Assembly (NCBI RefSeq): GCF_001939075.1 | Contig: NZ_MPTA01000001.1 | Coordinates: 1 to 64,000, forward strand | DNA: 64,000 nt | Reading direction: 5' to 3' | From: Paenisporosarcina indica | Lineage (GTDB): Bacteria > Bacillota > Bacilli > Bacillales_A > Planococcaceae | In this document: in pieces, positions 27,920 to 36,762 of the stretch | Position numbering within the stretch: the stretch's first letter is position 1 | How the letters are laid out: every line of letters begins with the position of its first letter | Translations under genes and position numbers: made by a program | The notes under the pieces: model-generated | What the model was told of the DNA's origin: nothing | What the model saw: the letters and a program-made list of their open reading frames with translations, nothing else | Databases searched by the model: none

Positions 27920-27965
27920 TAACAGATCCCTCCTCACATTAAGTGAAGAGGGATCTGTTTTTTTA
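27920..27965. terminator. Bidirectional terminator between convergent genes
   Basis: AACAGATCCCTC pairs with GAGGGATCTGTT (inner TCAC/GTGA), with T-runs on both strands. It serves the small membrane protein and the leftward TcaA-like gene. Confidence 0.9.
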
Positions 27966-27979
27966 AGATGGAACTTTCT

Positions 27980-29319
27980 TTATAGTTCTGTAGTAGTGAT
28001 AAGTTTATAAAACTTCCATTCTTCACCATCATTTACGAGTAAATGTTCAGTATTGAATGATTTTTGTGCATCTGATTTATCAGGATAAGATATCATGTAA
28101 GATTCGAATGTATGGAGAATGATGCCTTCATCAGTCACTTCATAGTCGACAACTTCGCTTTCAATAAGTTGTTCAGTAATGCCTTTTGAATCTAGATAGT
28201 CAATATAACTTGCAGATTCCGGACCTGATATACCTCCTGGATGGTAATAGTATTCGACAATCGAGAAATCACGCTCATTGATGGCAGCCACGGCTGCTTG
28301 TTGGAAAGCGGCGTATAAATCATCTAACTCCGCTTCTGTTGGCACCGCTACATCATCCACATATTCCGTGTATTCATCTTCCATTACATACTCTTCATCA
28401 AACCAAAGTTCGTATTCACCATCTGTGTAGATGTCTTCGGCATATGAAACACGATCATCTAATTCTGCGTGTATGGAGATACTGCCATCCGTTGGCAGGG
28501 GACCGATCTCCCCAATATCACGTACTGTTTTTTTAGTACTTTCCCCATTAATGAAGACTATCGCATCTTGTTCATTCGAAAATACGGAAATTGTCGCTGC
28601 TTCAATTGGTAGCTCAAGATATACTTCATTGGGTTCTTCTGTTGCACTTGTAAACCATATGGAATCTTCAATGTCACCATACTTACTTTTTACCGAATAG
28701 CTAATCTCCTGATCTGAATAAGAAGGGAGGAAACTTCCAATTTTCTGAAAGTCTTCTGAGTTTTTAAGAGCTTTTATTTTTTTGTTAAATGTTACTTTTG
28801 TATCTTCGACATATGATGCAACATGTAAGCTGTAGGGGTGAATGATCACTTCATATGTAGGATAAATCCCCAGAAATGATCCGGTTTCTTCAAGAGTGAA
28901 GAGACGGTCCCCATCTACACTTTCTATCGCGTCATATCTGTTTCTCTCACGTATTGCAGTTTTTTTCCAATCTTTTACCGTTGTCTCCCAATATGATTCA
29001 TTTTCAACATAGTCAAGGAACTCTTTCATGACGGACTCTGATGATGACATATTTTGAAGCTGAGGTTTAAATAAGGCTAATGCCTTTCGTTCATCTTTTT
29101 GAGTCAGTATTTTTTCGAATTCATATATGGTCGAATACGCACCGGTTTTTTCTTTTATCTGTCCGTGTGTAATAAAGAGTGCAACGGCTAGTAAGGTACC
29201 AATGATGATCCATATTAAGCCTTTAGGTTTTTCTTTTGGATGTGATAATTAGATCCGCAATTAGGACAAAAACCACTTCTTTGTTTAACCTGATGATGAC
29301 AGTTCGGACAAGCATTCAT
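27980..29319 (-). pseudogene. TcaA-like zinc-ribbon membrane protein, single-base frameshift
   Basis: Read from ATG 29319 the frame gives a zinc ribbon (CPNCHHQ...CPNCG) and then stops after 34 codons. A one-base shift at about 29241-29250 restores a membrane helix (GLIWIIIGTLLAVALFI) and the remaining 400 residues, including the TcaA-style repeat VFINGESTKKTVRDIGEIGP and an NTF2-like C-terminal domain. Length 1340 is one base short of a multiple of three, so a single deletion explains it. The visible unshifted part runs from Met at 29050. It is a paralogue of the intact gene at 31590. ATG overlaps the TAA of the upstream gene (TAATG), implying coupling. Either a recent pseudogene or a sequence error. 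Confidence 0.8.
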
Positions 29320-30920
29320 TATGCATTTTCTCCTACATATCGTTTTAAATATCCACCTATACTAATGAAGGCAAGTGCAAATAATGTTGAAATGATAAAG
29401 ACTGGAATTAAATTTGGTTGGATTTGCATCATGAATTGACCAATGTCGAAAACCTCATCCCCACCAACCTCTGTAGAGATCTCAATACTTGAGAAAATTC
29501 TAGTAAATGTCATGACAATCCCATAAATAGCACTGAATTTAAGTAATTCAATCAAATGCAAGCCATGAGTTCTATATAGGAAGAATCCGGCAAGTATGAG
29601 AATTAAGACTGGAATAAGTATGCTAGCTTTTAATAATAATGGAAGACCATCTTCAATGAAAAATAAAGTACTGACCATTTCATAAATACTCAAATCTTCT
29701 AATTCACTTAAACTCTTAACTGAGCTAAATAAATGTAGTGAGAAATACTCATTCCCATTATCAAATGATGTGAAGTTCAATGGTATTAAATGACTTAAAT
29801 TCCACCCCCACAAACCCATTGGACCTGCAAATAAAGTACCCAAGCTCGTTGTTTGCTCAGTCATTAGTTCTCCTTCAAAGTATTTTCCGGATATACTAAA
29901 ATAAATGCCTGTAAAAATGGTAATACCAACCAAAGAAATCAACGTCGAATACACTAAATATTGCACATAAGTTGCTTTGGTTTGTACATAAGCGACTACG
30001 TCTTTACCGTAAACCATAACTAATGCTGCTAAACCTGCGATACTTGCAGCAAGAATGGCACCAACTATAAATGATTCAATAAGGGGGAAGGACCCTTTCA
30101 TTTTAAGGTCCACTTCAGTGTAAAATACATCAATTTGCTTTTTAAATGTAAAACTTGCAATTAAAGATGAAATTAGTAAGAATATGCCATACAAAACACT
30201 GAATCCAAGGACAGACTCACCCAGTGATAGGCCATTTCTTTTAACTAAATAACCAAGGAATAATCCGCCAATGATTAAGATAATACCTATGATAAATAAG
30301 AATGATAGCGTAATATTTTGTACATTCAGTTCAGCATCTGCTTTATAAAATTCTCCATCTTCTTCAGCACTTACTTCACCGCTTAATTCAAAATCAACAC
30401 CATGCAAGAGGGAAACATACGTAAACATGTTGTATATATTAGGGAAGTCAATTTCCATGCCAGTTGCATCATTGATCATCTCACTCAAGAATTCTACTTG
30501 CTTTATATCAGATTTTGATATTTCACCATCTGAATTTTCAATGATAAAATTCTCTGCTTGCGATTTGATGATAAACGCTGCTACCAAAGTCAAAAGAATC
30601 GATAATCCAACTGCCATCAAGATTGAAGTCAGTGATTTTTTTGAAGTCATGCCACTAGATAATGTAGGCATTTTGAAAGGTTGTTGTTGCACTTGTGCAA
30701 TAGGACTTTTCTTAACATTCCCCAATTTCATCGTACTATGGGATTCACCGCAGTGACGACAGTACTGTGCAGCAATTTCAACTGTGTTACCACAACTTGC
30801 GCAAAATCCTGCAGTTCGATGTTCTACTGGAGAAGGAATGACTTGTTGCATATCCTGTCCATCGTTTGGACAATAGTTCGTGTATGTAGGATGTTTCATT
30901 CCGCATTCTTTACAAAACAT
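29319..30920 (-). CDS. Double zinc-ribbon polytopic membrane protein
   Basis: A 533-residue protein. Two N-terminal zinc ribbons (CKECG...YCPNDG and CASCG...YCRHCG, residues 3-60) are followed by a membrane helix (about 98-120), a loop and then seven or eight more hydrophobic segments to the C-terminus. The frame extends 12 codons further, but ATG 30920 has AGGAGGGG at the right distance and begins at the ribbon. No enzymatic motif was found. It is one of a set of zinc-ribbon proteins at 28-33 kb, coupled by overlap to the TcaA-like gene downstream. Possibly part of an envelope-sensing or assembly complex; that is inference. Confidence 0.75.
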   Translation of the reverse strand: MFCKECGMKHPTYTNYCPNDGQDMQQVIPSPVEHRTAGFCASCGNTVEIAAQYCRHCGESHSTMKLGNVKKSPIAQVQQQPFKMPTLSSGMTSKKSLTSILMAVGLSILLTLVAAFIIKSQAENFIIENSDGEISKSDIKQVEFLSEMINDATGMEIDFPNIYNMFTYVSLLHGVDFELSGEVSAEEDGEFYKADAELNVQNITLSFLFIIGIILIIGGLFLGYLVKRNGLSLGESVLGFSVLYGIFLLISSLIASFTFKKQIDVFYTEVDLKMKGSFPLIESFIVGAILAASIAGLAALVMVYGKDVVAYVQTKATYVQYLVYSTLISLVGITIFTGIYFSISGKYFEGELMTEQTTSLGTLFAGPMGLWGWNLSHLIPLNFTSFDNGNEYFSLHLFSSVKSLSELEDLSIYEMVSTLFFIEDGLPLLLKASILIPVLILILAGFFLYRTHGLHLIELLKFSAIYGIVMTFTRIFSSIEISTEVGGDEVFDIGQFMMQIQPNLIPVFIISTLFALAFISIGGYLKRYVGENA

Positions 30921-30930
30921 AGTACCCCTC

Positions 30931-31422
30931 CTATAATGCAGCCGTTGCGTGGCCACAACAAGGGCAATACACAGCGGAACTTGGGATATTTTCTTCGCAT
31001 GAATGACAAGGTGTTGTCGATTCTTCCATTTTTTCTGGAATGACTACTGGTGTACCACATGATCCACAAAACTTATCTGATGGTTTTACTTCCGTTCCAC
31101 ATGACGCACACATATATGCCTCTTGAGAAGATGATCTTAGCGCTTCCATCGTGATTGATTGATTGTAAATTTCTTTATCAATTGCTTCAATATCAGTAGT
31201 AATCCCTTGGAAATCCGAATCATTCATTTCATTGAGACGCAATTTTTTATACAACTTACTGCCCATTTGAACGATTAATTCTTGGCGTTTTTGTCGAAGT
31301 ATGTAGACAGATTGCTGAATTTGACTTATCTCTTGTGCTACTTGCAGTTTTTGTTTCCCTTGTTGGATCGAACCTTGAATTTTGTTCAAGCCCCCACCGA
31401 TTTTATTCTGGAAATCACTCAT
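30931..31422 (-). CDS. Coiled-coil protein with two C-terminal zinc ribbons
   Basis: A 163-residue soluble protein. Residues 10-95 are predicted coiled coil (IQGSIQQGKQKLQVAQEI and following). The C-terminus has two four-cysteine ribbons: CASCG...FCGSCG and CHSCE...YCPCCG. Ribosome binding site GGAGG. It lies 10 bp before the next zinc-ribbon membrane gene on the same strand, so the three leftward genes (31422 to 27980) form one transcription unit. Divergent from the intact TcaA-like gene. Confidence 0.75.
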   Translation of the reverse strand: MSDFQNKIGGGLNKIQGSIQQGKQKLQVAQEISQIQQSVYILRQKRQELIVQMGSKLYKKLRLNEMNDSDFQGITTDIEAIDKEIYNQSITMEALRSSSQEAYMCASCGTEVKPSDKFCGSCGTPVVIPEKMEESTTPCHSCEENIPSSAVYCPCCGHATAAL

Positions 31423-31589
31423 TATTTTATTCCTCCGTTAGTATATTTGATGTTGATAGTTAAATAATATCATAAGATTATCCACTTTATGAGTCATATT
31501 CACTAAATTTACAAGTATATTACATACAATTCCAATCTTGTTCATGGTATATTTACTACATTAAGGAAGATATTTGGAGGTTTAAGCCT

Positions 31590-33023
31590 ATGAAAAATTG
31601 CTCGAATTGCGGTGTCGAAAAAAAAGGTTCAGAAAAATTTTGTATTAACTGCGGGAATAAATTTGAGGTAGTGGTAGAGCAACCCAAAGCTCGTGCGGCA
31701 GCACCAAATCAACCGAAAAGAAGTACAATAACCCCGAAACAACGAAAATTAAGAATCGCAGGAATCGTTTCAGTGACGGTCTTTCTACTGGGATTATTAG
31801 GGGGGCACCTCTTCTTAAAATCAAAATACGATGTATCGAAAACCATTAACGAAATGAATCAGGCATACATAAAGAATGAACAAGCACTGTTTTTATCGTT
31901 TTTTAGTGTGGCGGACAACGTAGTAAAAGATGAAGAAGGGTTTTATTCATTTGTAGAAGATCAAGATTGGGAAGATATTCGGGATCAAATGAAATCAGAA
32001 GTGAAACAACTGGAAACAGAAAGTTTGTCCAATATTATTAAAGATTCAGAGGGGAATAAATTTATCTCCGTAGTAAATGATCCTATTCTCTTTGGTCTGT
32101 ATGATCGTATTTCTTTCTTGGTCCATCCAGTAAAAGTGGAAACTGAGATACCAATGGATAATGCAACCATAGTCATGAACGATAAAACTGTTACTGGGGC
32201 AACGGGAGAAAACGTCGTTGTCGGGAATTTCTTACCAGGTAGTTATTCATGGAGTGCATCTGTCCCAAGCGAATTTTCTCCAATAGAAGCAAAAGGGTCT
32301 ATTGAGGTAAGTGGCGATGGACGTAATGTCTTTGTTTTTACGCCATCATTTGAAGCTGGCATGATCACAGTTACTTCTGACATATCAGATGCTGTTTTGT
32401 GGGTTAATGGGAAGTCTACAGGGAAAACAGTAAAAGAAATGAATTCAATTGGTCCTGTCCCTTTTAATGGCAAAGTCGAAATAACAGCTCAAGCAAAAAA
32501 TGAAAATAACGCTGTTGTTAAAGGGGATATAGTAAAGGTTGAATCTGACACAGCTCATATTAAATTTGCCCATATTCAAGAAAAAGTTGCTACGGATCGT
32601 GCCAAACAGCAGGAAGCAGAGGAATTGCAACAATTGGAAGAAGAACATGAAATCCCTCTGACGGATTTCATTGATTCTTTCCGTTATGTATTTGAGGATG
32701 CATTGAATTATCAAGACTTCTCTTACATTGCAGATTATTTTCCAACTGGAAGTCAAATACAAACGGATTACTTTGACGATATAGAACGTCACGCCGCTTT
32801 AGAAGTGTCCTACTATTATGACTTTCAATCAAATACTATCACCAGTGTTAAAGCTATTGATACTAACACATTTGTCGTGAACACGGCCGAAATGTTCTTC
32901 TTCACTTCTAATGAACAAGAGTTTAAGTATGACAAAACAAAGGCTTATACCATTAAAGTTCAAGGCGATGAATACTTGATTCATAGTATCGAAGTTTTGA
33001 AAAGTGAATTTGTGGAAATTTAA
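31590..33023 (+). CDS. TcaA-like zinc-ribbon membrane protein
   Basis: A 477-residue protein with an N-terminal zinc ribbon (CSNCG...FCINCG, residues 4-24), a membrane helix (about 53-75) and a large extracytoplasmic part. That part has repeated beta-domains with LWVNGKSTGKTVKEMNSIGP and a C-terminal NTF2-like domain (EALNYQDFSYIADYFPTGSQ). This is the layout of TcaA, linked in staphylococci to glycopeptide response and the cell wall. Ribosome binding site TTGGAGG. Intact, unlike its paralogue at 27980-29319, and transcribed divergently from the zinc-ribbon operon. Confidence 0.8.
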   Translation: MKNCSNCGVEKKGSEKFCINCGNKFEVVVEQPKARAAAPNQPKRSTITPKQRKLRIAGIVSVTVFLLGLLGGHLFLKSKYDVSKTINEMNQAYIKNEQALFLSFFSVADNVVKDEEGFYSFVEDQDWEDIRDQMKSEVKQLETESLSNIIKDSEGNKFISVVNDPILFGLYDRISFLVHPVKVETEIPMDNATIVMNDKTVTGATGENVVVGNFLPGSYSWSASVPSEFSPIEAKGSIEVSGDGRNVFVFTPSFEAGMITVTSDISDAVLWVNGKSTGKTVKEMNSIGPVPFNGKVEITAQAKNENNAVVKGDIVKVESDTAHIKFAHIQEKVATDRAKQQEAEELQQLEEEHEIPLTDFIDSFRYVFEDALNYQDFSYIADYFPTGSQIQTDYFDDIERHAALEVSYYYDFQSNTITSVKAIDTNTFVVNTAEMFFFTSNEQEFKYDKTKAYTIKVQGDEYLIHSIEVLKSEFVEI

Positions 33024-33156
33024 TGAAGAAATTCACTATAGTATTGGTTATCGTAGCTCCTGCGCAAGATCGTCGCTGAAAAGCTGTGCTAGGCGCAAAT
33101 ACATTCTTTCGTTTTGTATTCAAAATAACGGCATTATGTAACATAGTTAAATAATA

Positions 33157-33195
33157 AAAAGCGGCTGAGATATTAAATCTTCAGCCGCTTTTATT
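33157..33195. terminator. Bidirectional terminator
   Basis: AAAAGCGGCTGA pairs with TCAGCCGCTTTT. It separates the rightward TcaA-like gene from the leftward sspH. Confidence 0.92.
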
Positions 33196-33205
33196 AATGA
33201 TTTTC

Positions 33206-33391
33206 CTAGTGAATGACTTCTTCCAACTCTTCGATATCTACTTCTGATCGTTCTTCATTTGCATTTCTTAAATGCACCGTGGCCATTCTTCCGTTTTCGT
33301 GTACTTGGTCAATCCATACAGACACCCCGTTGTAGATGACTTCAGTTTCTGAAGGCGAATTCACAATTTGTTTGATTCGAGTTAATTCCAA
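33206..33391 (-). CDS. sspH: Small acid-soluble spore protein, H type
   Basis: A 61-residue protein matching the H-type SASP pattern: RIKQIVNSPSETEVIYNG, VSVWIDQV and the acidic ending VDIEELEEVI. H-type SASPs are minor proteins of the spore core made in the forespore. It has a TTG start with AAGGAGG. It follows a YfhD-like gene by 19 bp on the same strand. Confidence 0.88.
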   Translation of the reverse strand: MELTRIKQIVNSPSETEVIYNGVSVWIDQVHENGRMATVHLRNANEERSEVDIEELEEVIH

Positions 33392-33410
33392 ATTTATACC
33401 TCCTTAAGGG

Positions 33411-33605
33411 TTAATGTTTCGGGTATCTCACTTTTGTGAGATATTGAGTAGATTTGTTTAATCCTTTTAAGGCTTTGTCACCAATTTCAGCAAATTCACT
33501 CGCCAATTCTTCCTTCACTCGACCTGGTTCAATTTTAAGGTTTTTCGGCGTTTGCGGTAATGTGTTTTTGCCATTGCTTTGCTTATTATGATCGTCTCTA
33601 CCCAA
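33411..33605 (-). CDS. YfhD-like small protein
   Basis: A 64-residue hydrophilic protein beginning MGRDDHNKQSNGKNTLPQTP, a style seen in YfhD-family proteins of Bacillales; the C-terminal half (EFAEIGDKALKGLNKSTQ) is less typical. TTG start with AAAGGG upstream. Its position before sspH suggests expression during sporulation. The family assignment rests on the N-terminal motif only. Confidence 0.55.
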   Translation of the reverse strand: MGRDDHNKQSNGKNTLPQTPKNLKIEPGRVKEELASEFAEIGDKALKGLNKSTQYLTKVRYPKH

Positions 33606-33845
33606 GATCCATCATCCCTTTCTTTTATAAGGTTCGTTTTAGTTTGTCTTGTGACGGCCCTTTCATGTGAACTAAATTTATTTGTTTGTTTAACTGCTTT
33701 ATATGTTTTTTGGATATGCTAATTGGGGCACATTTTAATTTTTATGTTATAACTGACCGTATTTTGTGCATTTGCACTAGTGCACATAGGCACAATCTCG
33801 TTTTTTGTTCAATATTCACAGCATTTTTTAAAGGGGTTATTTATT

Positions 33846-34277
33846 TTGGTTGTTTATCCACTGTTTACGTTTTTGTGGGCTGTGTTTATTTTTGTGGCGA
33901 CGTGTACTTCGGACGCACATGCTTTTTTGTATGACCAGGAAATTCAGTTTACTTTTGAGTTTGCTCCGAATTTTATGGATTTATTAATCACCAGTGATGT
34001 TCATTTGATGAATGAGTTTTATTTGATTCAAAAAACAGGGCATGTGTTTACTTTTGGGATCTTGTATATTCTCCATTTATTATGGGTGAGAAATTTTGGA
34101 AAGGCTTTCGCATTGACGGGAATCTTTGCAGCATTTTCTGAAGTACTTCAATTGTATTTTAACCGTAATGGGAGACTCTTTGATGTCGGTGTTGATTTTG
34201 TTGGCATTTTTGTAGCATATTTATTCTGTAAGTCATTTATAGTGAATTTGATAAGCGCAAGGCATTCACATTCGTAA
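33846..34277 (+). CDS. VanZ-like membrane protein
   Basis: A 143-residue membrane protein with four hydrophobic segments and the VanZ-like pattern KTGHVFTFGILYILHLLW ... SEVLQLYFNRNGRLFDVGVDFVG. Family members include VanZ of teicoplanin-resistance clusters, but most are housekeeping proteins of unknown role. The frame is open from 33780, but TTG 33846 has AAAGGGG 8 bp upstream and fits the family; the start is uncertain. Followed by a terminator. Confidence 0.8.
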   Translation: MVVYPLFTFLWAVFIFVATCTSDAHAFLYDQEIQFTFEFAPNFMDLLITSDVHLMNEFYLIQKTGHVFTFGILYILHLLWVRNFGKAFALTGIFAAFSEVLQLYFNRNGRLFDVGVDFVGIFVAYLFCKSFIVNLISARHSHS

Positions 34278-34280
34278 CTA

Positions 34281-34308
34281 GTGGCCGTATAAAACGGCCA
34301 TTTTTTTA
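34281..34308 (+). terminator. Terminator after VanZ-like gene
   Basis: GGCCGT pairs with ACGGCC around TATAAA, followed by ATTTTTTT. Confidence 0.9.
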
Positions 34309-34416
34309 TTTAATGTTCATGCATTCAAGCATTTGAAATTGTAACTAAAAAACAATTCATGAAACGATGTGATTTGGAGAAAACTAAGTAACGTATCAAT
34401 AAAGGAGGTATTTTGT

Positions 34417-35406
34417 TTGTTTTCATGGTTTCGATACCCGCTTTCCTTCGCTGTGATTTACATGGTTTTTACTACTGTGGGTTCTGCTGAAGCCGACCCG
34501 ACAACAGAGGAACTTCTGAAGCAACGCATGGGTTACTATCAAAATTATTCAAACTTGGATTTACCATGGTATTATTTGGCAGCTGTGGACAAATTTGAAC
34601 GAAATATTCAACAAGTGCGTAACGATCTTCCGACGCGGGAAGGTCCAATCGCGATTCAGTTTTCCGATGAGTTTTGGGCAGGTGATTTAAATCCGTATAA
34701 GGAAGATACGATTCCCGCAGCCATTGATTTTTTTGGGGGGAATGGCGAAGATGGCAATGGAGATGGGTTAGCAGATCCAGCTAATAATGACGATGTAATG
34801 TTGACGATGGCAAATTATTTGAGTAAATATGGGGCAACTGAAAAAGATTTTAAAAAGGCAATTATGGATTACTACAAAAAAGATGAAACGGTCAAACAAA
34901 TACTGGTTATTGCAAGAATCTATGAGCATTTTGAGACCATTAATCTCGATCAGCATGCTTTTCCTCTTCCTGTAGGAAACAACTACAGTTATCGGAGTAC
35001 ATGGGGAGACACTAGAGGTTGGGGTGGTCGCCGTATGCACGAAGGTACGGATATATTTGCCTCATATGGTGTTCCTGTGAGATCGACGACATACGGTGTT
35101 ATCGAGATTATGGGATGGAATGAATTTGGTGGATGGCGAGTAGGGATCCGTGATATTCATAATACGTATCATTATTATGCTCATCTATCCAGTTTCAATA
35201 AAGAGGTCAAAGAAGGAGACATTGTGAAGCCTGGGGTTATCGTTGGGTATGTAGGCAGTTCTGGTTATGGGAAAAAGGGAACTTCAGGAAGATTTCCTCC
35301 ACATCTTCACTACGGTATGTATAAGTATAATGGGCGGATTGAATGGGCTTATGACCCGACTCCATCACTAAGACATTGGGAACAAGAAGACAAAAAAGCG
35401 CGTTAA
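34417..35406 (+). CDS. lytH: LytH-like M23 peptidoglycan endopeptidase
   Basis: A 329-residue secreted protein. It has a signal peptide (about residues 1-25, ending GSAEA) and an N-terminal helical domain. The C-terminal M23 (LytM) domain has the zinc ligands in HEGTDIFASYGVPV and PPHLHYGMYKYNG. Length and motifs (STWGDTRGWGGRR, WRVGIRDIHNTYHYYAHLS) agree with LytH of Bacillus, the L-alanine-D-glutamate peptidase that makes single-L-Ala side chains in spore cortex. The TTG start at 34417 has AAAGGAGG 8 bp upstream; the frame extends to 34369 without a site. Neighbouring spore genes support a sporulation role. Confidence 0.85.
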   Translation: MFSWFRYPLSFAVIYMVFTTVGSAEADPTTEELLKQRMGYYQNYSNLDLPWYYLAAVDKFERNIQQVRNDLPTREGPIAIQFSDEFWAGDLNPYKEDTIPAAIDFFGGNGEDGNGDGLADPANNDDVMLTMANYLSKYGATEKDFKKAIMDYYKKDETVKQILVIARIYEHFETINLDQHAFPLPVGNNYSYRSTWGDTRGWGGRRMHEGTDIFASYGVPVRSTTYGVIEIMGWNEFGGWRVGIRDIHNTYHYYAHLSSFNKEVKEGDIVKPGVIVGYVGSSGYGKKGTSGRFPPHLHYGMYKYNGRIEWAYDPTPSLRHWEQEDKKAR

Positions 35407-35448
35407 ACTATGATTTTCATCTCCATAAAACAAAATATTTAAACTGAG

Positions 35449-35478
35449 TGTATGGAATTCTTTGAATGACACATTCTA
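35449..35478 (+). promoter_or_regulatory. Sigma-G-like promoter for SASP gene
   Basis: TGTATG (35449) and CATTCTA (35472) are 17 bp apart, close to the sigma-G consensus TGNATA / CATNNTA. The predicted 5' leader is very short (about 15 nt), which lowers confidence. Confidence 0.35.
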
Positions 35479-35500
35479 TTCTCACAAGGAGGTGAGCAAC

Positions 35501-35707
35501 ATGGCAAACAACAATTCAAGTAACAAATTAGCTGTACCAGGTGCAAAACAAGCATTAGATCAAATGAAGTACGAAATTGCACAAGAATTTGGTGTACAAC
35601 TAGGCGAAAATGCTACATCGCGTGCTAACGGTTCCGTTGGCGGGGAAATTACGAAGCGATTAGTAGCACAAGCCCAACAACAATTAAAAGGAAATCAAAA
35701 TTCATAA
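35501..35707 (+). CDS. Alpha/beta-type small acid-soluble spore protein
   Basis: A 68-residue DNA-binding spore protein. It carries the two conserved blocks of the family: [14 protein letters not shown] (holding the GPR protease cleavage region) and [20 protein letters not shown]. These proteins coat forespore DNA and protect it from UV and heat. Strong AAGGAGGTGA before ATG 35501; an upstream in-frame opening at 35462 has no site. Confidence 0.95.
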   Translation: MANNNSSNKLAVPGAKQALDQMKYEIAQEFGVQLGENATSRANGSVGGEITKRLVAQAQQQLKGNQNS

Positions 35708-35710
35708 AAT

Positions 35711-35744
35711 ATGGCCGGTAGCGATTGCTGCCGGCTTTTGTATG
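35711..35744 (+). terminator. Terminator after SASP gene
   Basis: GCCGGTAGC pairs with GCTGCCGGC around GATT (one T-G pair), followed by TTTT. Confidence 0.88.
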
Positions 35745-35861
35745 GGACCGTATTTTAACAACCGTACTTTTTCCTATTGCGTTGAATATCGTACATTGCA
35801 GCTAGCAAGGCGCAAAATTTCCGGAATCAATAGCACTCTTTAACATATCGCCCTAAAGAAA

Positions 35862-35889
35862 AAAGAAACGCCACTTGTTAGCGTTTCTT
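35862..35889 (-). terminator. Terminator overlapping end of small membrane gene
   Basis: On the minus strand AAGAAACGCT and GCGTTTCTT pair and are followed by TTTTC. The 5' arm contains the last codons and stop of the gene. Confidence 0.85.
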
Positions 35890-36096
35890 GAGGGTATTAG
35901 TAGTCGGCTTATCGTCGATGTGGTGTACATCTTTTTTCATTAAGAAGAAAGAAATAATGCCGGAAACAAGAGTACCACCAATTACGATGAGAATACGTGA
36001 GGAAAAGGGTACATCAGTGTACTCTTTGTTAAGATACCACATAGCCATTACTGCGACGATCACCATTATAGGAATGACAAATATAAAACGTTTCAT
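35878..36096 (-). CDS. Small two-helix membrane protein
   Basis: A 72-residue protein with two membrane segments (about residues 4-21 and 34-53) and a His/Asp/Lys tail (KKDVHHIDDKPTTNTLKKR). Ribosome binding site AAGGAAG. Unrecognised. It lies between two spore genes on the opposite strand, and its terminator overlaps the stop codon. Confidence 0.65.
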   Translation of the reverse strand: MKRFIFVIPIMVIVAVMAMWYLNKEYTDVPFSSRILIVIGGTLVSGIISFFLMKKDVHHIDDKPTTNTLKKR

Positions 36097-36265
36097 TTAA
36101 AACTTCCTTTTTTTCTTTAGTTTATCATATGGATTCTTGATGTGGCTTAGTAGGTGTTACTTTCTTGTGTCCAAATTTGTCATTCTGACATTTTGAGGGA
36201 TGGGTTTTTAACTTCTGGGTAAGCTATTTTTTGTGAGATTTTATTATAATGAAGGAGGAATCATG

Positions 36266-36505
36266 ATGGCACGGAACACTCCAAATCCGGATGATCGATC
36301 TGATAATGTTGAAAAGCCGAAAGAAATGAAGAAGAATACGATGGGGAAAGTGGAAGTTGCAGAGGAGATGATGCTCTTTGCGGGGGGAACGGAACGTGAT
36401 GCAATTAGACGCCGAAATGCTCATCGTCAAGAAGCGATTGATGGTTTTAGAAAAGAAATATTAGATGAAGCCGCAGCACGAAGAAAAGGGTTTATGGAAG
36501 AATAA
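36266..36505 (+). CDS. tlp: Small acid-soluble spore protein Tlp
   Basis: A 79-residue protein with the Tlp hallmark NPDDRSDNVEKPKEM near its N-terminus and a helical, charged remainder ending EILDEAAARRKGFMEE. The length equals typical Tlp. Tlp is a minor spore-core SASP that is not thioredoxin-like in fold despite its name. ATGs at 36263 and 36266 share AAGGAGGA; the second has better spacing. Confidence 0.9.
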   Translation: MARNTPNPDDRSDNVEKPKEMKKNTMGKVEVAEEMMLFAGGTERDAIRRRNAHRQEAIDGFRKEILDEAAARRKGFMEE

Positions 36506-36522
36506 CTAATTATGTGTAGTTT

Positions 36523-36556
36523 TACCCTTCAAACATTGCGTTTGAAGGGTGTTTTT
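36523..36556 (+). terminator. Terminator after tlp
   Basis: ACCCTTCAAA pairs with TTTGAAGGGT, then GTTTTT. Motif array B2 begins about 40 bp later. Confidence 0.92.
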
Positions 36557-36596
36557 GTGCAGGGAAGTATGCGGGAACGTAGGGTTGAAATTGGAA

Positions 36597-36668
36597 TTCC
36601 TACGTGGATCATGATTTTTACTACGTGACCTCGCTTTTTTCCTACGTGAATGTCTTTATTTCCTACGT
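36597..36668 (-). repeat. 21-bp-period motif array B2 (CACGTAGGAA on minus strand, 4 copies)
   Basis: On the plus strand the TACGT cores start at 36601, 36622, 36643 and 36664, exactly 21 bp apart, mostly as TTCCTACGTG. This is the reverse complement of the B1 motif. An extra GAACGTAGGG at 36575-36583 is out of phase and in the other orientation. Convergent gap between tlp and the HAD gene. Confidence 0.88.
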
Positions 36669-36728
36669 TAAGCCCGCTTTTTACAACTGAGCAACTGCTC
36701 GGTTATGTTCAACTCGGATAAATAAAAA

Positions 36729-36756
36729 GAAACGACCTATGAAAGGTCGCTTCCTA
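36729..36756 (-). terminator. Terminator of HAD gene
   Basis: On the minus strand GCGACCT pairs with AGGTCGT around TTCAT, followed by TTCTTTTT. Confidence 0.88.
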
Positions 36757-36762
36757 AATGTA

